Below, one piece after another: positions 34,330-42,655 of a stretch of DNA of 64,000 nt. The stretch is taken from the NCBI GenBank assembly GCA_015485155.1, contig WFUF01000027.1, forward strand, positions 62,001-126,000. Direction: 5' to 3'. Source of the DNA: Robiginitomaculum sp. (GTDB lineage: Bacteria > Pseudomonadota > Alphaproteobacteria > Caulobacterales > Maricaulaceae). Numbering within the stretch: the stretch's first letter is position 1; every line of letters starts with the position of its first letter. The position numbers and the translations under genes were made by a program. The notes under the pieces were generated by a model. That model ran no database searches. It saw nothing but the letters and a program-made list of their open reading frames with translations, and was not told where the DNA came from.

Positions 34330-35280
34330 TTATGTATTGACTTTTAGCTTTTCGACAAATTTTGCAATACTATCCGGATCATTTAGCGCCATGCCAGTGA
34401 CACCATCAGCAGTACGCCTTACCATTGATGACAGCACTTTTCCGGCACCAACTTCCGCAAATAGCTCAACACCTGTAGCAGCCAGGCACTCGATACTTTC
34501 ACGCCACCGCACCCGGCCCGTGACCTGCTCTACCAGTAATTTTCTGATTATCTGTGGGTTAATGGTTGGTTCTGCCGTAACATTGGACACCAACGGAACT
34601 TTCGGGGTTTTGATTTGCACTTCCGAAAGTGCCTCATCCATTTCCTCGGCAGCAGGCTGCATCAAAGTGCAATGAAACGGCGCAGACACGGGTAACAAGA
34701 CTGCCCGCTTTATCCCCACATCACTGGCCAGTTTTATTGCTTCGTCAATAGCTGCCTTTGCCCCGGAAATGACAATCTGTCCCGGCGAGTTATCATTGGC
34801 GATTGCAATTGTACCAAATGGTTTTCCGGCAATACATAAAGCCAGCGCCTGTTCCTCTGTGGCACCCAACAGTGCGGCCATTGCCCCTTCGCCTATCGGG
34901 ACTGCCCTTTGCATGGCCTGCCCCCGGCGTTTTAGCAGGCGGGCAGTATCAGCAAGACCAATAGCACCGGCAGCAGCAAGCGCCGAATATTCACCAAGCG
35001 AATGACCCGCAACATGACTTGCCAAGGTTACCCCCAGGCCATATTCGGCCTCAAGCACTGCCATTACTGCAAGTGAAACCGCCATAAGTGCCGGTTGGGC
35101 ATTTTCAGTTAAGGTCAATTCCTCCTCATTGCCGTCCCAGATAATTTCGGAAAGTTTCTGATTAAGGGCATCGTCAACAGCTTCAAAAACTTCGCCTGCT
35201 GCGGGAAAGTTTTCGGCCAGAGATTTGCCCATTCCTATGGATTGCGAACCCTGTCCGGGAAAAACAAAAGCGATTTTCAT
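34330..35280 (-). CDS. fabD: Malonyl-CoA:ACP transacylase
   Basis: Loads malonyl onto ACP. The 316 residues start MKIAFVFPGQGSQSIGMG and carry the nucleophile in VAGHSLGEYSALAA, the arginine-containing RRGQAMQ segment and the active histidine in VSAPFHCTLMQPA. ATG 35280 is preferred to the track's 35298; AGGGACG lies upstream. It heads the fab cluster and is divergent from rpsF. Confidence 0.96.
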   Translation of the reverse strand: MKIAFVFPGQGSQSIGMGKSLAENFPAAGEVFEAVDDALNQKLSEIIWDGNEEELTLTENAQPALMAVSLAVMAVLEAEYGLGVTLASHVAGHSLGEYSALAAAGAIGLADTARLLKRRGQAMQRAVPIGEGAMAALLGATEEQALALCIAGKPFGTIAIANDNSPGQIVISGAKAAIDEAIKLASDVGIKRAVLLPVSAPFHCTLMQPAAEEMDEALSEVQIKTPKVPLVSNVTAEPTINPQIIRKLLVEQVTGRVRWRESIECLAATGVELFAEVGAGKVLSSMVRRTADGVTGMALNDPDSIAKFVEKLKVNT

Positions 35281-35403
35281 ATATTTGCGTCCCTGCAAAA
35301 TTGATTTTTACAACAGTATCAGCAATCTGGTGGTTAAGGAAAGCCCCTGCAAGAGCCTGATACCAGGAAAAACACAAGTTCATAAATTATATGATTTTTA
35401 CGC

Positions 35404-35431
35404 TTGCTTCGCCTGATTTGGTCTTTATAGT
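35404..35431 (+). promoter_or_regulatory. Sigma-70-type promoter for rpsF operon
   Basis: TTGCTT (35404-35409) and TATAGT (35426-35431) are separated by 16 bp and face the ribosomal operon. This leaves an untranslated leader of about 130 nt before rpsF, long enough for the S6:S18 autoregulatory RNA known in many bacteria; I could not verify its conserved fold. Confidence 0.5.
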
Positions 35432-35570
35432 GCGCCACCTTGAAATCGGATGCGGTCCGGTTTGTTCTGATTACAGGCAATACTGCCAAATCAAACGAAC
35501 AGGAGCCATCGCCTGCACAGGTCGACCCTTTCATCTGTCTGGCGCCGCACGATATGGCAAAGGGAGTAAT

Positions 35571-35930
35571 ATGCCAAACTATGAACACACACTAATCGCG
35601 CGTCAGGACATCACCACGGCGCAAGTAGAAGCGATTGCAGAAGAATTGCGCACGTTCATCGAAGAGAACGGCGGCAAAGTTGACAAAATTGAACATTGGG
35701 GCTTGCGCTCAATGGCCTATAAGGTTCGCAAGAACCGCAAGGGTCATTATGTACTATTAAACATTGAGGCTGATGCGCCGGTAATGCATGAAATGGAACG
35801 AAAGCTGCGGATCAATGAAGACGTTTTACGTCACATGACCATTCGGGTTGAAGAATTTACCGAAGGGCCGTCACCCATTTTAGCCAAGCGTGAAGAACGC
35901 AAGCGCCGCACCACCCCAGCCGGTAGATAG
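35571..35930 (+). CDS. rpsF: Ribosomal protein S6
   Basis: A 119-residue small-subunit protein: [45 protein letters not shown] and an [10 protein letters not shown] tail. ATG 35571 directly follows AAGGGAGTAAT; the track's 179-aa version includes untranslated leader. First gene of rpsF-rpsR-rplI. Confidence 0.97.
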   Translation: MPNYEHTLIARQDITTAQVEAIAEELRTFIEENGGKVDKIEHWGLRSMAYKVRKNRKGHYVLLNIEADAPVMHEMERKLRINEDVLRHMTIRVEEFTEGPSPILAKREERKRRTTPAGR

Positions 35931-35938
35931 GAAAAGCC

Positions 35939-36196
35939 ATGTCCATGAAAGTTAATATAACCAACCTTCCGACCAAACGCCCATTTGCCCGCCGTCGCAA
36001 GGTATGCCCATTCTCCGGTGAGAATTCCCCGAAGATTGATTATAAAGATCCAAAATTACTGCAGCGCTATATGTCTGAGCGTGGAAAAATTATTCCATCC
36101 CGGATAACTGCAGTTTCAATCAAGAAACAACGTCAATTATCCCGCGCCATTAAACGCGCCCGGTTTCTGGCCCTACTGCCCTACGCAGTGAATTAG
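35939..36196 (+). CDS. rpsR: Ribosomal protein S18
   Basis: 85 residues: [44 protein letters not shown], basic, with the cysteine near residue 20 typical of zinc-site remnants in S18. It pairs with S6 in the ribosome. It begins 8 bp after rpsF. Confidence 0.97.
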   Translation: MSMKVNITNLPTKRPFARRRKVCPFSGENSPKIDYKDPKLLQRYMSERGKIIPSRITAVSIKKQRQLSRAIKRARFLALLPYAVN

Positions 36197-36206
36197 GGAG
36201 AACACG

Positions 36207-36842
36207 ATGCAAATTGTATTACTAGAACGGGTTGAGAAACTCGGCTCCATTGGTGATGTAGTAAAGGTAAAGGACGGCTTTGCCCGTAATTTCCTGCTAC
36301 CTCAGGGCAAAGCGCTTCGCGCTAATCCGGAGAATATAGCTCGATTTGAGCGCGAGCGTGAGGCCATTGAAAAACTCAATGAAGAAAAGCGTATCGCTGC
36401 CGAAAACGCCGGAAAAGAACTGGATGGTCAGACATATCTCCTGATCCGTCAGGCTGGTGAAACCGGACATCTTTATGGCTCAGTGTCGGCCAGGGATATT
36501 GCTGATGCCGTCAGTAATGGTATTTCCCGCTCCCAGGTCAATCTAAGCAGCCCAATCAAAGAAGTAGGACTGCATGATGTACGCATTAACATGCACCCTG
36601 AGGTGTTCATAACCGTTAAAATAAATGTGGCGCGCACCCCAGAAGAAGGAGAGCGTCAGGCTAAGGGCGAGGATGTTATTTCCTCAGGACACGAGCAGGA
36701 ACGAGCTGCCAGAGCAGAGATCGCCGAGGAACAGGCTGCTGCCATGTTCGACCCCGAAGCTGAAATTGAACTGGAAAGCGCTCCTGCTGCCGAAGACGTT
36801 GCAGATGAAGATGCCGCAAAAAAAGAAGAAACAGCGGACTAA
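36207..36842 (+). CDS. rplI: Ribosomal protein L9 with acidic C-terminal extension
   Basis: The large-subunit protein L9: N-terminal domain MQIVLLERVEKLGSIGDVVKVKDGFARNFLLP, the connecting helix, and the C-terminal domain ending near residue 150 (VFITVKINVARTPEEGERQA). It then continues for about 55 residues with a very acidic Glu/Ala-rich tail (FDPEAEIELESAPAAEDVADEDAAKKEE). Total 211 aa against about 150 in E. coli; such tails occur in other alphaproteobacteria. Confidence 0.96.
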   Translation: MQIVLLERVEKLGSIGDVVKVKDGFARNFLLPQGKALRANPENIARFEREREAIEKLNEEKRIAAENAGKELDGQTYLLIRQAGETGHLYGSVSARDIADAVSNGISRSQVNLSSPIKEVGLHDVRINMHPEVFITVKINVARTPEEGERQAKGEDVISSGHEQERAARAEIAEEQAAAMFDPEAEIELESAPAAEDVADEDAAKKEETAD

Positions 36843-36890
36843 ATACCCAAAGGGATTGCCCTCGGCTGTTTTTCCGAAATAATTATCAGA

Positions 36891-36917
36891 CGGGCCCTAG
36901 AGACAGGGCCCGTTTTT
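36891..36917 (+). terminator. Rho-independent terminator after rplI
   Basis: CGGGCCC (36891-36897), an 8-nt loop, GGGCCCG (36906-36912), then TTTTT. It ends the rpsF-rpsR-rplI transcript; the T-run is followed directly by the first DnaA box. Confidence 0.88.
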
Positions 36918-36970
36918 ATGCACAACTTTATCAACAATATGAGAAATTGCCTGTGGAGCATTGTGCATAA
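36916..36970. promoter_or_regulatory. DnaA boxes in front of dnaB
   Basis: Two perfect TTATGCACA boxes (consensus TTATNCACA) face each other: plus strand 36916-36924 and minus strand 36962-36970 (TGTGCATAA). A one-mismatch copy TTATCAACA lies at 36928-36936. The outer pair is part of a longer near-perfect inverted repeat (CGTTTTTATGCACAA..TTGTGCATAAAACG). The position 75-130 bp before dnaB fits a DnaA-regulated promoter. Confidence 0.55.
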
Positions 36971-37045
36971 AACGCAAATACCCCCTACTTGGTCTTAAAA
37001 ATTATGTAAGGTGTAATTGTCAGATACGGAAAAAAGAACAAGTTG

Positions 37046-38497
37046 ATGAACGACGAAATCATACAATCAGCCCCTCATGACCTGGAGGCTGAACAAGCGG
37101 TTATCGGTGCTATATTGTTCGATAATGAAGTGCTTTTTCGTATTGGAGAAGGTCTGCAAGCCAATCATTTCTACGATAAGGTTCATGGCTGGCTATATGA
37201 TGAAATTGCCCGTCTGATCCACAAAGGATCGCTGGCTGATGGTCTGACCATGCGTGATAAAATCAAAAATCACGAAGGCATGAAAGAAATCGGCGGGGTC
37301 AAATATCTGGCGACATTGATGGCGAATGCCGGCACCTCGGCCAATGCACCGGAATACGCCCGACTGATTATTGATTTGTCCACAAGACGTGATCTGATGC
37401 GTATCGCCGAAGAAATTTCCAAAGAAGCCAAAGACCCGCCAGATGGAAAAACCGGGACAGAATTGTTAGATAATGCTGAAGAAATGATCTTTAATCTAGC
37501 AGAAACCGGAGGCATATCATCAGGGTTTTCGCCATTCTCACGTTCACTTACCAGCGCCATGGAGATGGCAGCCAGCGCCTTTAAGCGCGATGGCGGGCTA
37601 TCAGGGGTATCCACCGGCCTGATTGATCTGGATAAAAAACTAGGCGGATTACATCCTTCTGATCTGTTGATCCTGGCTGGAAGGCCAGGCATGGGTAAAT
37701 CGGCCTTAGCTACTAATATTGCCTTTCATGTCGCCAGAAATTACAAGTTTGAAGAACAAAACGGGGTGCGCAAAACCACATCTGGCGGAGTGGTTGCTTT
37801 TTTCTCGCTGGAGATGTCAGCAGACCAGCTTGCCACGCGATTGCTTTCAGAATACGCCCGCATTTCATCCTCCAGCATTCGCAAAGGTGAAATCCAAAAG
37901 GACGACTTTGACTCGCTGGTTGATGCCGCACGGGAACTCAACGAGATACCGCTGTTCATTGATGACACTGGCGGCCTGCCCGTAGCAGTTATGGCGGCCA
38001 GGGCCAGACGGTTAAAACGAACAGCAGGATCCCTTGATTTGATTGTAGTTGATTATCTGCAATTACTCACAGCAAATGCCAGACGCAATGATGGACGGGT
38101 TCAGGAAGTCAGCCAGATAACCCAGACCCTGAAAACCCTGGCCAAGGAGTTAAACGTTCCTGTTCTGGCGCTGTCACAATTGTCACGAAACGTAGAAAGC
38201 CGTAACCCACCAAAACCGCAATTGGCAGATTTGCGTGAATCAGGATCCATTGAGCAGGATGCGGATGTGGTTATGTTTGTCTATCGCCCGGCTTATTACG
38301 AAAAGGAGCCAGAACGCGGCACTCCTGAGCATGAGGACTGGCAAATCAAAATTGCCCCGATCTATAATGTAGCCGAAGTAGACATTGCCAAGCAACGTCA
38401 CGGCCCCACCGGGCGCGTGGAACTGACCTTTGAGCCTGCATTTACCAAGTTTGGCAATCGCGACACCACAGGTCGAGAAAAAGATATTCAGCAATAA
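37046..38497 (+). CDS. dnaB: Replicative DNA helicase
   Basis: A 483-residue hexameric helicase: N-terminal domain APHDLEAEQAVIGAIL, linker, then the RecA-like ATPase with LILAGRPGMGKSALATN (Walker A, near 217), FFSLEMSADQLATRLL, VVDYLQLL (Walker B) and LSQLSRNVESR. No intein is present. ATG 37046 is adjacent to the track's TTG 37043; the ribosome site is weak. Confidence 0.97.
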   Translation: MNDEIIQSAPHDLEAEQAVIGAILFDNEVLFRIGEGLQANHFYDKVHGWLYDEIARLIHKGSLADGLTMRDKIKNHEGMKEIGGVKYLATLMANAGTSANAPEYARLIIDLSTRRDLMRIAEEISKEAKDPPDGKTGTELLDNAEEMIFNLAETGGISSGFSPFSRSLTSAMEMAASAFKRDGGLSGVSTGLIDLDKKLGGLHPSDLLILAGRPGMGKSALATNIAFHVARNYKFEEQNGVRKTTSGGVVAFFSLEMSADQLATRLLSEYARISSSSIRKGEIQKDDFDSLVDAARELNEIPLFIDDTGGLPVAVMAARARRLKRTAGSLDLIVVDYLQLLTANARRNDGRVQEVSQITQTLKTLAKELNVPVLALSQLSRNVESRNPPKPQLADLRESGSIEQDADVVMFVYRPAYYEKEPERGTPEHEDWQIKIAPIYNVAEVDIAKQRHGPTGRVELTFEPAFTKFGNRDTTGREKDIQQ

Positions 38498-38553
38498 CAT
38501 CAAAATCAGAAACACTGCTTGCGAATCCTGCTGCTTTCGTTCAAGTTTTGCCC

Positions 38554-39633
38554 ATGTTGTTGCCCTTACCCAGCCAGACTGAAGTGCGCATTGATTTAAG
38601 CGCCTTGGCCAAAAACTATCAGTATTTTGCCAATCTGTCTGATGGAGTAACAACAGCAGCAGCTGTCAAAGCTGATGCTTACGGGCTGGGAATGGCAAAG
38701 ATAGCTCCTGTTTTGCGCGATCTTGGCTGTGAGCATTTCTTTGTTGCTCACCATTATGAGGGTGTGCTTTTACGCCAAAAACTGGGCAGAGGCCCGGTAA
38801 TTTATGTGCTTCATGGCCCCGGCAGATCAGTAACTGGTGATGATTTTGAGCATGATCTTGTTCCGGTCTTAAATTCCGTGGCAGACATCAGATATTGGCA
38901 AAAAAACGGCCAACGCAAACCCGCTGCCTTGCATTTTGATACAGGTATTAACCGTCTAGGCATCAATTATGAGCAGGCACAAAACATTGACACGGCAAAT
39001 TTGAACCTGTCTTTGATAATGAGCCACCTGGCCTGCGCGTCTTCACCGCAACACGCCTTGAATTCCCTGCAACTTGCGAGATTTAAGGATATTTGTACTC
39101 AATTCACAGACATACCGGCTTCTCTTGCTAATTCTGCCGGCATAGTTATGGGATCAGAATATCACTTTGACCTGACCAGGCCCGGTATTGGTCTTTATGG
39201 TGGCAATCCCCTTGACCGCGGACACGCTTCACTTGGCCTGGCCCCGGTAGCTACGATAATGGCCCCAGTATTACAGGTGCGTTCTGTGGCTGCGGGGCAA
39301 AGCATTGGCTATGGAGCCAGATTTTGCGCGCCCAAACCGATGAAAGTGGCAACAATAGCCTATGGTTATGCTGATGGCCTGTTCCGCGCTGCAAATCATG
39401 GTGGACATGGCTGGATTGATGGGCAGGCCGCGCCAATTGTTGGCCGCATCAGCATGGATATGACAACACTCGACGTTAGTGCTATTGAGCGTCCGGTAAA
39501 ACCCGGAGACAGGATAGCTTTTATGGGCGCGGACTTAAACGATCTTGCTGATACTTGCCAGACCATTGCCTATGAGCTTTTGACCAATATTGGCCCAAGA
39601 GTAAAACGCATCTATATGAAAGACGGATTATGA
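38554..39633 (+). CDS. alr: Alanine racemase
   Basis: Makes D-alanine for peptidoglycan. The 359 residues have the PLP lysine in AAAVKADAYGLG (K39), GINRLGINYEQ, and the second-base tyrosine region SIGYGARFCAP with VGRISMDMTTLDVS. The frame could also start at TTG 38548. It overlaps mlaE by 4 bp. Confidence 0.95.
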   Translation: MLLPLPSQTEVRIDLSALAKNYQYFANLSDGVTTAAAVKADAYGLGMAKIAPVLRDLGCEHFFVAHHYEGVLLRQKLGRGPVIYVLHGPGRSVTGDDFEHDLVPVLNSVADIRYWQKNGQRKPAALHFDTGINRLGINYEQAQNIDTANLNLSLIMSHLACASSPQHALNSLQLARFKDICTQFTDIPASLANSAGIVMGSEYHFDLTRPGIGLYGGNPLDRGHASLGLAPVATIMAPVLQVRSVAAGQSIGYGARFCAPKPMKVATIAYGYADGLFRAANHGGHGWIDGQAAPIVGRISMDMTTLDVSAIERPVKPGDRIAFMGADLNDLADTCQTIAYELLTNIGPRVKRIYMKDGL

Positions 39634-40397
39634 ATCCCATTGCTTCAATTGGACGGGCCAGCCTTGGCCTGCTGCGCGCCATTGGGCAGGTTACATTATT
39701 TGCCTGGCGCTGTGTGCTGGCAATAATCAGCCCGCCATGGTATTTAAGACAGATTGGCCGGCAATTACTCAGCATCGGGTATTTCTCTTTGCCGGTAGTG
39801 GGTTTAACGGCTGTCTTTACCGGGGCTGCTCTGGCTCTTAATATCTATACTGGTGGGGCGAGGTTTAATGCCGAAAGCTTCGTACCCAACATTGTTGGCA
39901 TTGGTATAACTCGTGAATTGGGGCCGGTACTGGCTTCCCTGATGCTGGCTGGCCGGGTTAGTGCTGCTATTGCGGCAGAGATCGGCGCGATGAAGGTAAC
40001 CGAGCAAATTGATGCTTTACGCACCTTGTCTACCAACCCGTTTAATTATCTTTATGCTCCACGCATTATTGCGGCCCTGATTGCAGTGCCATTACTTGTG
40101 CTTATTGCTGATATTATCGGGGTTTTTGGAGGATTTGCCGTTGCCACCCAAAGCCTCGGCTTTAACGGCCCGCTCTATGTGAAAAATACCATAGACTTCA
40201 TTACTGGCTGGGATGTAGCTTCCGGATTGATCAAAGCTGCGGTTTTTGGATTTATTATCGCCTTAATGGGCTGTTATCACGGTCACAATTCCGGTAGAGG
40301 CGCACAAGGAGTTGGCCGGGCCACTACCAATGCGGTGGTAAGCGCTGCTATTTTGATATTTGCCGCCAATTATATGCTAACTTCGTTATTCGTATGA
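39630..40397 (+). CDS. mlaE: MlaE-family ABC transporter permease
   Basis: A 255-residue inner-membrane permease of the phospholipid/organic-solvent transporter family: FVPNIVGIGITRELGPVLASLMLAGRVSAAIAAEIGAMKVTEQIDAL is the MlaE signature, with about five membrane segments. Works with MlaF; an MlaD substrate-binding gene is absent here. Overlaps alr and mlaF by 4 bp each. Confidence 0.93.
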   Translation: MNPIASIGRASLGLLRAIGQVTLFAWRCVLAIISPPWYLRQIGRQLLSIGYFSLPVVGLTAVFTGAALALNIYTGGARFNAESFVPNIVGIGITRELGPVLASLMLAGRVSAAIAAEIGAMKVTEQIDALRTLSTNPFNYLYAPRIIAALIAVPLLVLIADIIGVFGGFAVATQSLGFNGPLYVKNTIDFITGWDVASGLIKAAVFGFIIALMGCYHGHNSGRGAQGVGRATTNAVVSAAILIFAANYMLTSLFV

Positions 40398-41164
40398 GCA
40401 AGAACCCGAAAATCTCCATATCAAACCTGCACAAAAGCTTTGGCTCAAAGCATGTATTGCAAGGCGTGAACTTAAATGTTGATGCTGGAAAGTCTCTGGT
40501 GGTTATTGGTGGCTCCGGAACTGGAAAATCGGTATTGCTAAAATCCATCCTTGGCTTGTTGCGTCCTGATCAAGGCTCGATTGAAATTGATGGCACACAA
40601 ATAATCGGCCTTCCGCCGCGCAAACAGGAAAAAATAGCCAGCAAGTTTGGCATGTTGTTTCAAGGAGGAGCATTGTTCGACAGTCTTAGCATATGGGAGA
40701 ATGTTGCTTTTCGCCTGACTCATGCCGATAATATGCCGCGCAAGCGGGCAAAAGAACTGGCAATCGAGGCCATGGCCCGGGTGAACTTATCAAAGGCCAA
40801 TGCTGATTTGCGGCCGGCTGAGCTGTCTGGTGGGATGCAAAAACGGGTAGGACTGGCAAGGGCGATTGTAACCAGACCGCAAATCCTGTTTTTTGATGAA
40901 CCAACCACCGGGCTTGACCCTATCACCGCTGATGTAATTAACAGGCTGATCAGGGAACAGGTTACAGAACTTGGCGCCACAGCCATTTCAATCACCCATG
41001 ATATGCCCTCGGCACGTCATATAGGTGATGAAATTGCCATGATTTTTGAAGGTAAAATCATCTGGCGCGGCCCAGCACAGGATATTGATAATTCGCAAAA
41101 TGAATATGTTGACCAGTTCGTAAAAGGCAGCGCCACCGGCCCCATAAACCTGATGGCTGGCTGA
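40394..41164 (+). CDS. mlaF: MlaF-family ABC transporter ATP-binding protein
   Basis: A 256-residue ATPase partner of MlaE: Walker A GGSGTGKSVLLKSI, FQGGALFDSLSIWENV (MlaF-type Q-loop), signature ELSGGMQKRVGLARAI, Walker B ILFFDEPTTGLDPIT. It probably drives lipid trafficking between inner and outer membranes. The island's left junction lies 38 bp after its stop, so its ancestral downstream neighbour was the tRNA-Asp gene region. Confidence 0.93.
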   Translation: MSKNPKISISNLHKSFGSKHVLQGVNLNVDAGKSLVVIGGSGTGKSVLLKSILGLLRPDQGSIEIDGTQIIGLPPRKQEKIASKFGMLFQGGALFDSLSIWENVAFRLTHADNMPRKRAKELAIEAMARVNLSKANADLRPAELSGGMQKRVGLARAIVTRPQILFFDEPTTGLDPITADVINRLIREQVTELGATAISITHDMPSARHIGDEIAMIFEGKIIWRGPAQDIDNSQNEYVDQFVKGSATGPINLMAG

Positions 41165-41202
41165 ATGTAAGAATATTTTCGGGAAAGTATTTTGGAAAAA
41201 CG

Positions 41203-41221
41203 AAATGGCGCGAGTGACGGG
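41203..41221. repeat. Left attachment site (attL)
   Basis: AAATGGCGCGAGTGACGGG, identical to 49726-49744. After a two-base mismatch TCGAA also matches, so the copy is a fragment of tRNA-Asp 3' sequence reaching into the T arm. Confidence 0.88.
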
Positions 41222-41280
41222 CGTCGAAATAGACCATAATAACCAATAAATACAATGAGTTAGATAATTTTTCTCACCAA

Positions 41281-41313
41281 TTTGTATCCCGCTTTGTATC
41301 CAATTTGTATCCC
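41281..41313 (+). repeat. Left three-copy TTTGTATCC array (probable integrase arm sites)
   Basis: TTTGTATCCC (41281), TTTGTATCC (41293), TTTGTATCCC (41304), separated by 2-bp spacers. Word order and spacing equal the right-end array, including which copies carry the extra C. Confidence 0.8.
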
Positions 41314-41415
41314 AATTTTGCGGGTTGGTCGGGTTCGAGCCCGATTTACCGCCTCGAACCTGACTCCGAAGTCTACTATACGGGACTATCGGTTCTGGGC
41401 TTGGAGCCTGTACGA

Positions 41416-41766
41416 ATGAAACTGCAGATTTCAGATATGGAAGCCTATGAGCGCAAGCTCAAAGCCCAAAAGGATGCCATGCGGATTTACGGCGATGACC
41501 CAGGCCTGGAAACGCCGCTATGGTCAAAAAGCACTCAAATGCTCCGTGACGGCCTCGTCGCTCTAGATTGTTTGGCACTGGGTATGACGCGAAGAGAGAT
41601 TGCTGTCGTACTTTACGGAGAAGAGACTGTTCAGGCCGAGTGGGGTGGGCGGTCCATGAAAAGCGCCATGCGATATCTCGTGAACAAGGCTGAGGCCTTG
41701 CGTGATGGTGGATATCTCATCGAGCTTCTCGGGTCGCAACTGGGGCCTCAAAGATCCGCAGCGTAG
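41416..41766 (+). CDS. DUF2285-like protein, probably truncated
   Basis: From ATG 41416 the 116 residues include LWSKSTQMLRDGLVALDCLALGMTRREIAVVLYG followed by WGGRSMKSAMRYLVNKAEALRDGGYLIELL. This is the C-terminal DNA-binding-type half of DUF2285 proteins, which accompany integrative elements in alphaproteobacteria. The usual N-terminal part is missing; the track's extra 37 residues at the front run through the terminal repeat zone and do not look coding. Function is unknown, possibly transcriptional control of element genes. Confidence 0.6.
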   Translation: MKLQISDMEAYERKLKAQKDAMRIYGDDPGLETPLWSKSTQMLRDGLVALDCLALGMTRREIAVVLYGEETVQAEWGGRSMKSAMRYLVNKAEALRDGGYLIELLGSQLGPQRSAA

Positions 41767-41884
41767 TCGTATTTACGTTTGGACTAAGCTGCCCGTTTAT
41801 ATTGAAATTCGTCGGAATTGTTCGCAATTTCTGGAACGTCAGCTTCTGATTTACGAATCATAGTGGTTTGACTATACTGCGAGT

Positions 41885-42199
41885 TTGAGCTCGTTATCCC
41901 GTCGTTATGATCGTCCTGCATCAGAGGCCGAAGCGCTAGAAGAAAACGCGATCGACCTGAAAGCGTGGATCGCAGAGCGGATCGATCGAAGCATCAATTC
42001 GGCAGGATTGACCCAAACCGAAGCTGCTGAGCGCATGGGTCTTAAACAGCCCGATCTGTCGGCTGTGCTGCACGGCAGACTCAAAGGTTATTCAGTTGAG
42101 CGTTTGGCTCGGTGTCTATCGGCATTGGGAGACGAAGTTAAACTCACGGTCAAAAGCACAGATGGAGCGGAGACCTCATTTATCGTGGGAGAGAGCTGA
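41885..42199 (+). CDS. XRE-family helix-turn-helix regulator (HigA-like, no toxin beside it)
   Basis: A 104-residue protein with a HTH around 45-80 (AGLTQTEAAERMGLKQPDLSAVLHGRLKGYSVERLARCL), in the style of antitoxins of HigB/RelE-type pairs. No toxin gene is found upstream, where it usually lies, nor downstream. A -10-like TATACT at 41873-41878 lies only 6 bp before the TTG start (with TTACGA 16 bp upstream of it), so the transcript may be nearly leaderless. It overlaps nothing; the next frame begins 3 bp after its stop. Confidence 0.7.
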   Translation: MSSLSRRYDRPASEAEALEENAIDLKAWIAERIDRSINSAGLTQTEAAERMGLKQPDLSAVLHGRLKGYSVERLARCLSALGDEVKLTVKSTDGAETSFIVGES

Positions 42200-42202
42200 T
42201 CG

Positions 42203-42385
42203 ATGCTGTCTCCAGGCGAAATCTACTCTAATTTGGATGACCTAGCTGCCAATCCCCCCGAAGGCGGTGCCTTCGGTTTGGCGTTAATGGAGGCAGTTGG
42301 CGCTCCGCGTTCAACTATCACCAAGTTGAAAGACAAGGCGGCAGATGGTGCGTTTCATCGACGCAATTTGGTTTGCAAAATATAG
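42203..42385 (+). pseudogene. Fragment of an unknown gene after the XRE regulator
   Basis: A 60-residue frame beginning MLSPGEIYSNLDDLAANPPE, coupled to the XRE gene (3-bp gap, purine-rich upstream). The first ~45 residues look protein-like; the rest is antisense to the truncated inositol phosphate synthase, so the gene appears cut near 42340 by a rearrangement. No family recognised. Confidence 0.4.
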
Positions 42386-42608
42386 CTTCGGAGAGGGTGC
42401 GACCAACTTTTCGCGAATCAATATCAAAGCAGCTCACAATTTCGATGTCGCCCGGCTTGATACCTCCAACGACTGGGAGAATAAGACCCGAAGTTTCCTC
42501 CGTTCTGCCGTAGTATTGTATTCCCTGAACGAGGCTAGCCGCGCAGTTTCCAACGCCCACCAACGCAACCTTTATGGGTGCAGATACAGAATTTCGAACA
42601 TTCGGCAT
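42318..42608 (-). pseudogene. Inositol-3-phosphate synthase, N-terminal fragment
   Basis: Residues 10-80 (IKVALVGVGNCAASLVQGIQYY; GDIEIVSCFDIDSRKVGRTLSEAIF) match the N-terminal NAD-binding part of actinobacterial/archaeal-type myo-inositol-1-phosphate synthases of about 360 residues. After CKPNCV the similarity ends and a stop follows 15 codons later. A good ribosome site (TGAGGATTAACTGAA) precedes the ATG and the gene lies 47 bp after the aminotransferase, so it was the last gene of the island operon before truncation. The active site is lost. Confidence 0.75.
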
Positions 42609-42655
42609 TTCAGTTAATCCTCATAACCTCGCATCGCTCAAATAATCATGGAGCA

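Noticed and set aside
41281-41313. CRISPR-like repeat array
   Set aside because: Copies are 9-10 bp with 2-bp spacers and recur at the other island end; no cas genes are present.
41329-41344. TCGGGTTCGAGCCCGA, like a tRNA T arm, inside the left island end
   Set aside because: No acceptor, D or anticodon arms can be formed around it; it is just a near-palindrome or a small tRNA remnant.
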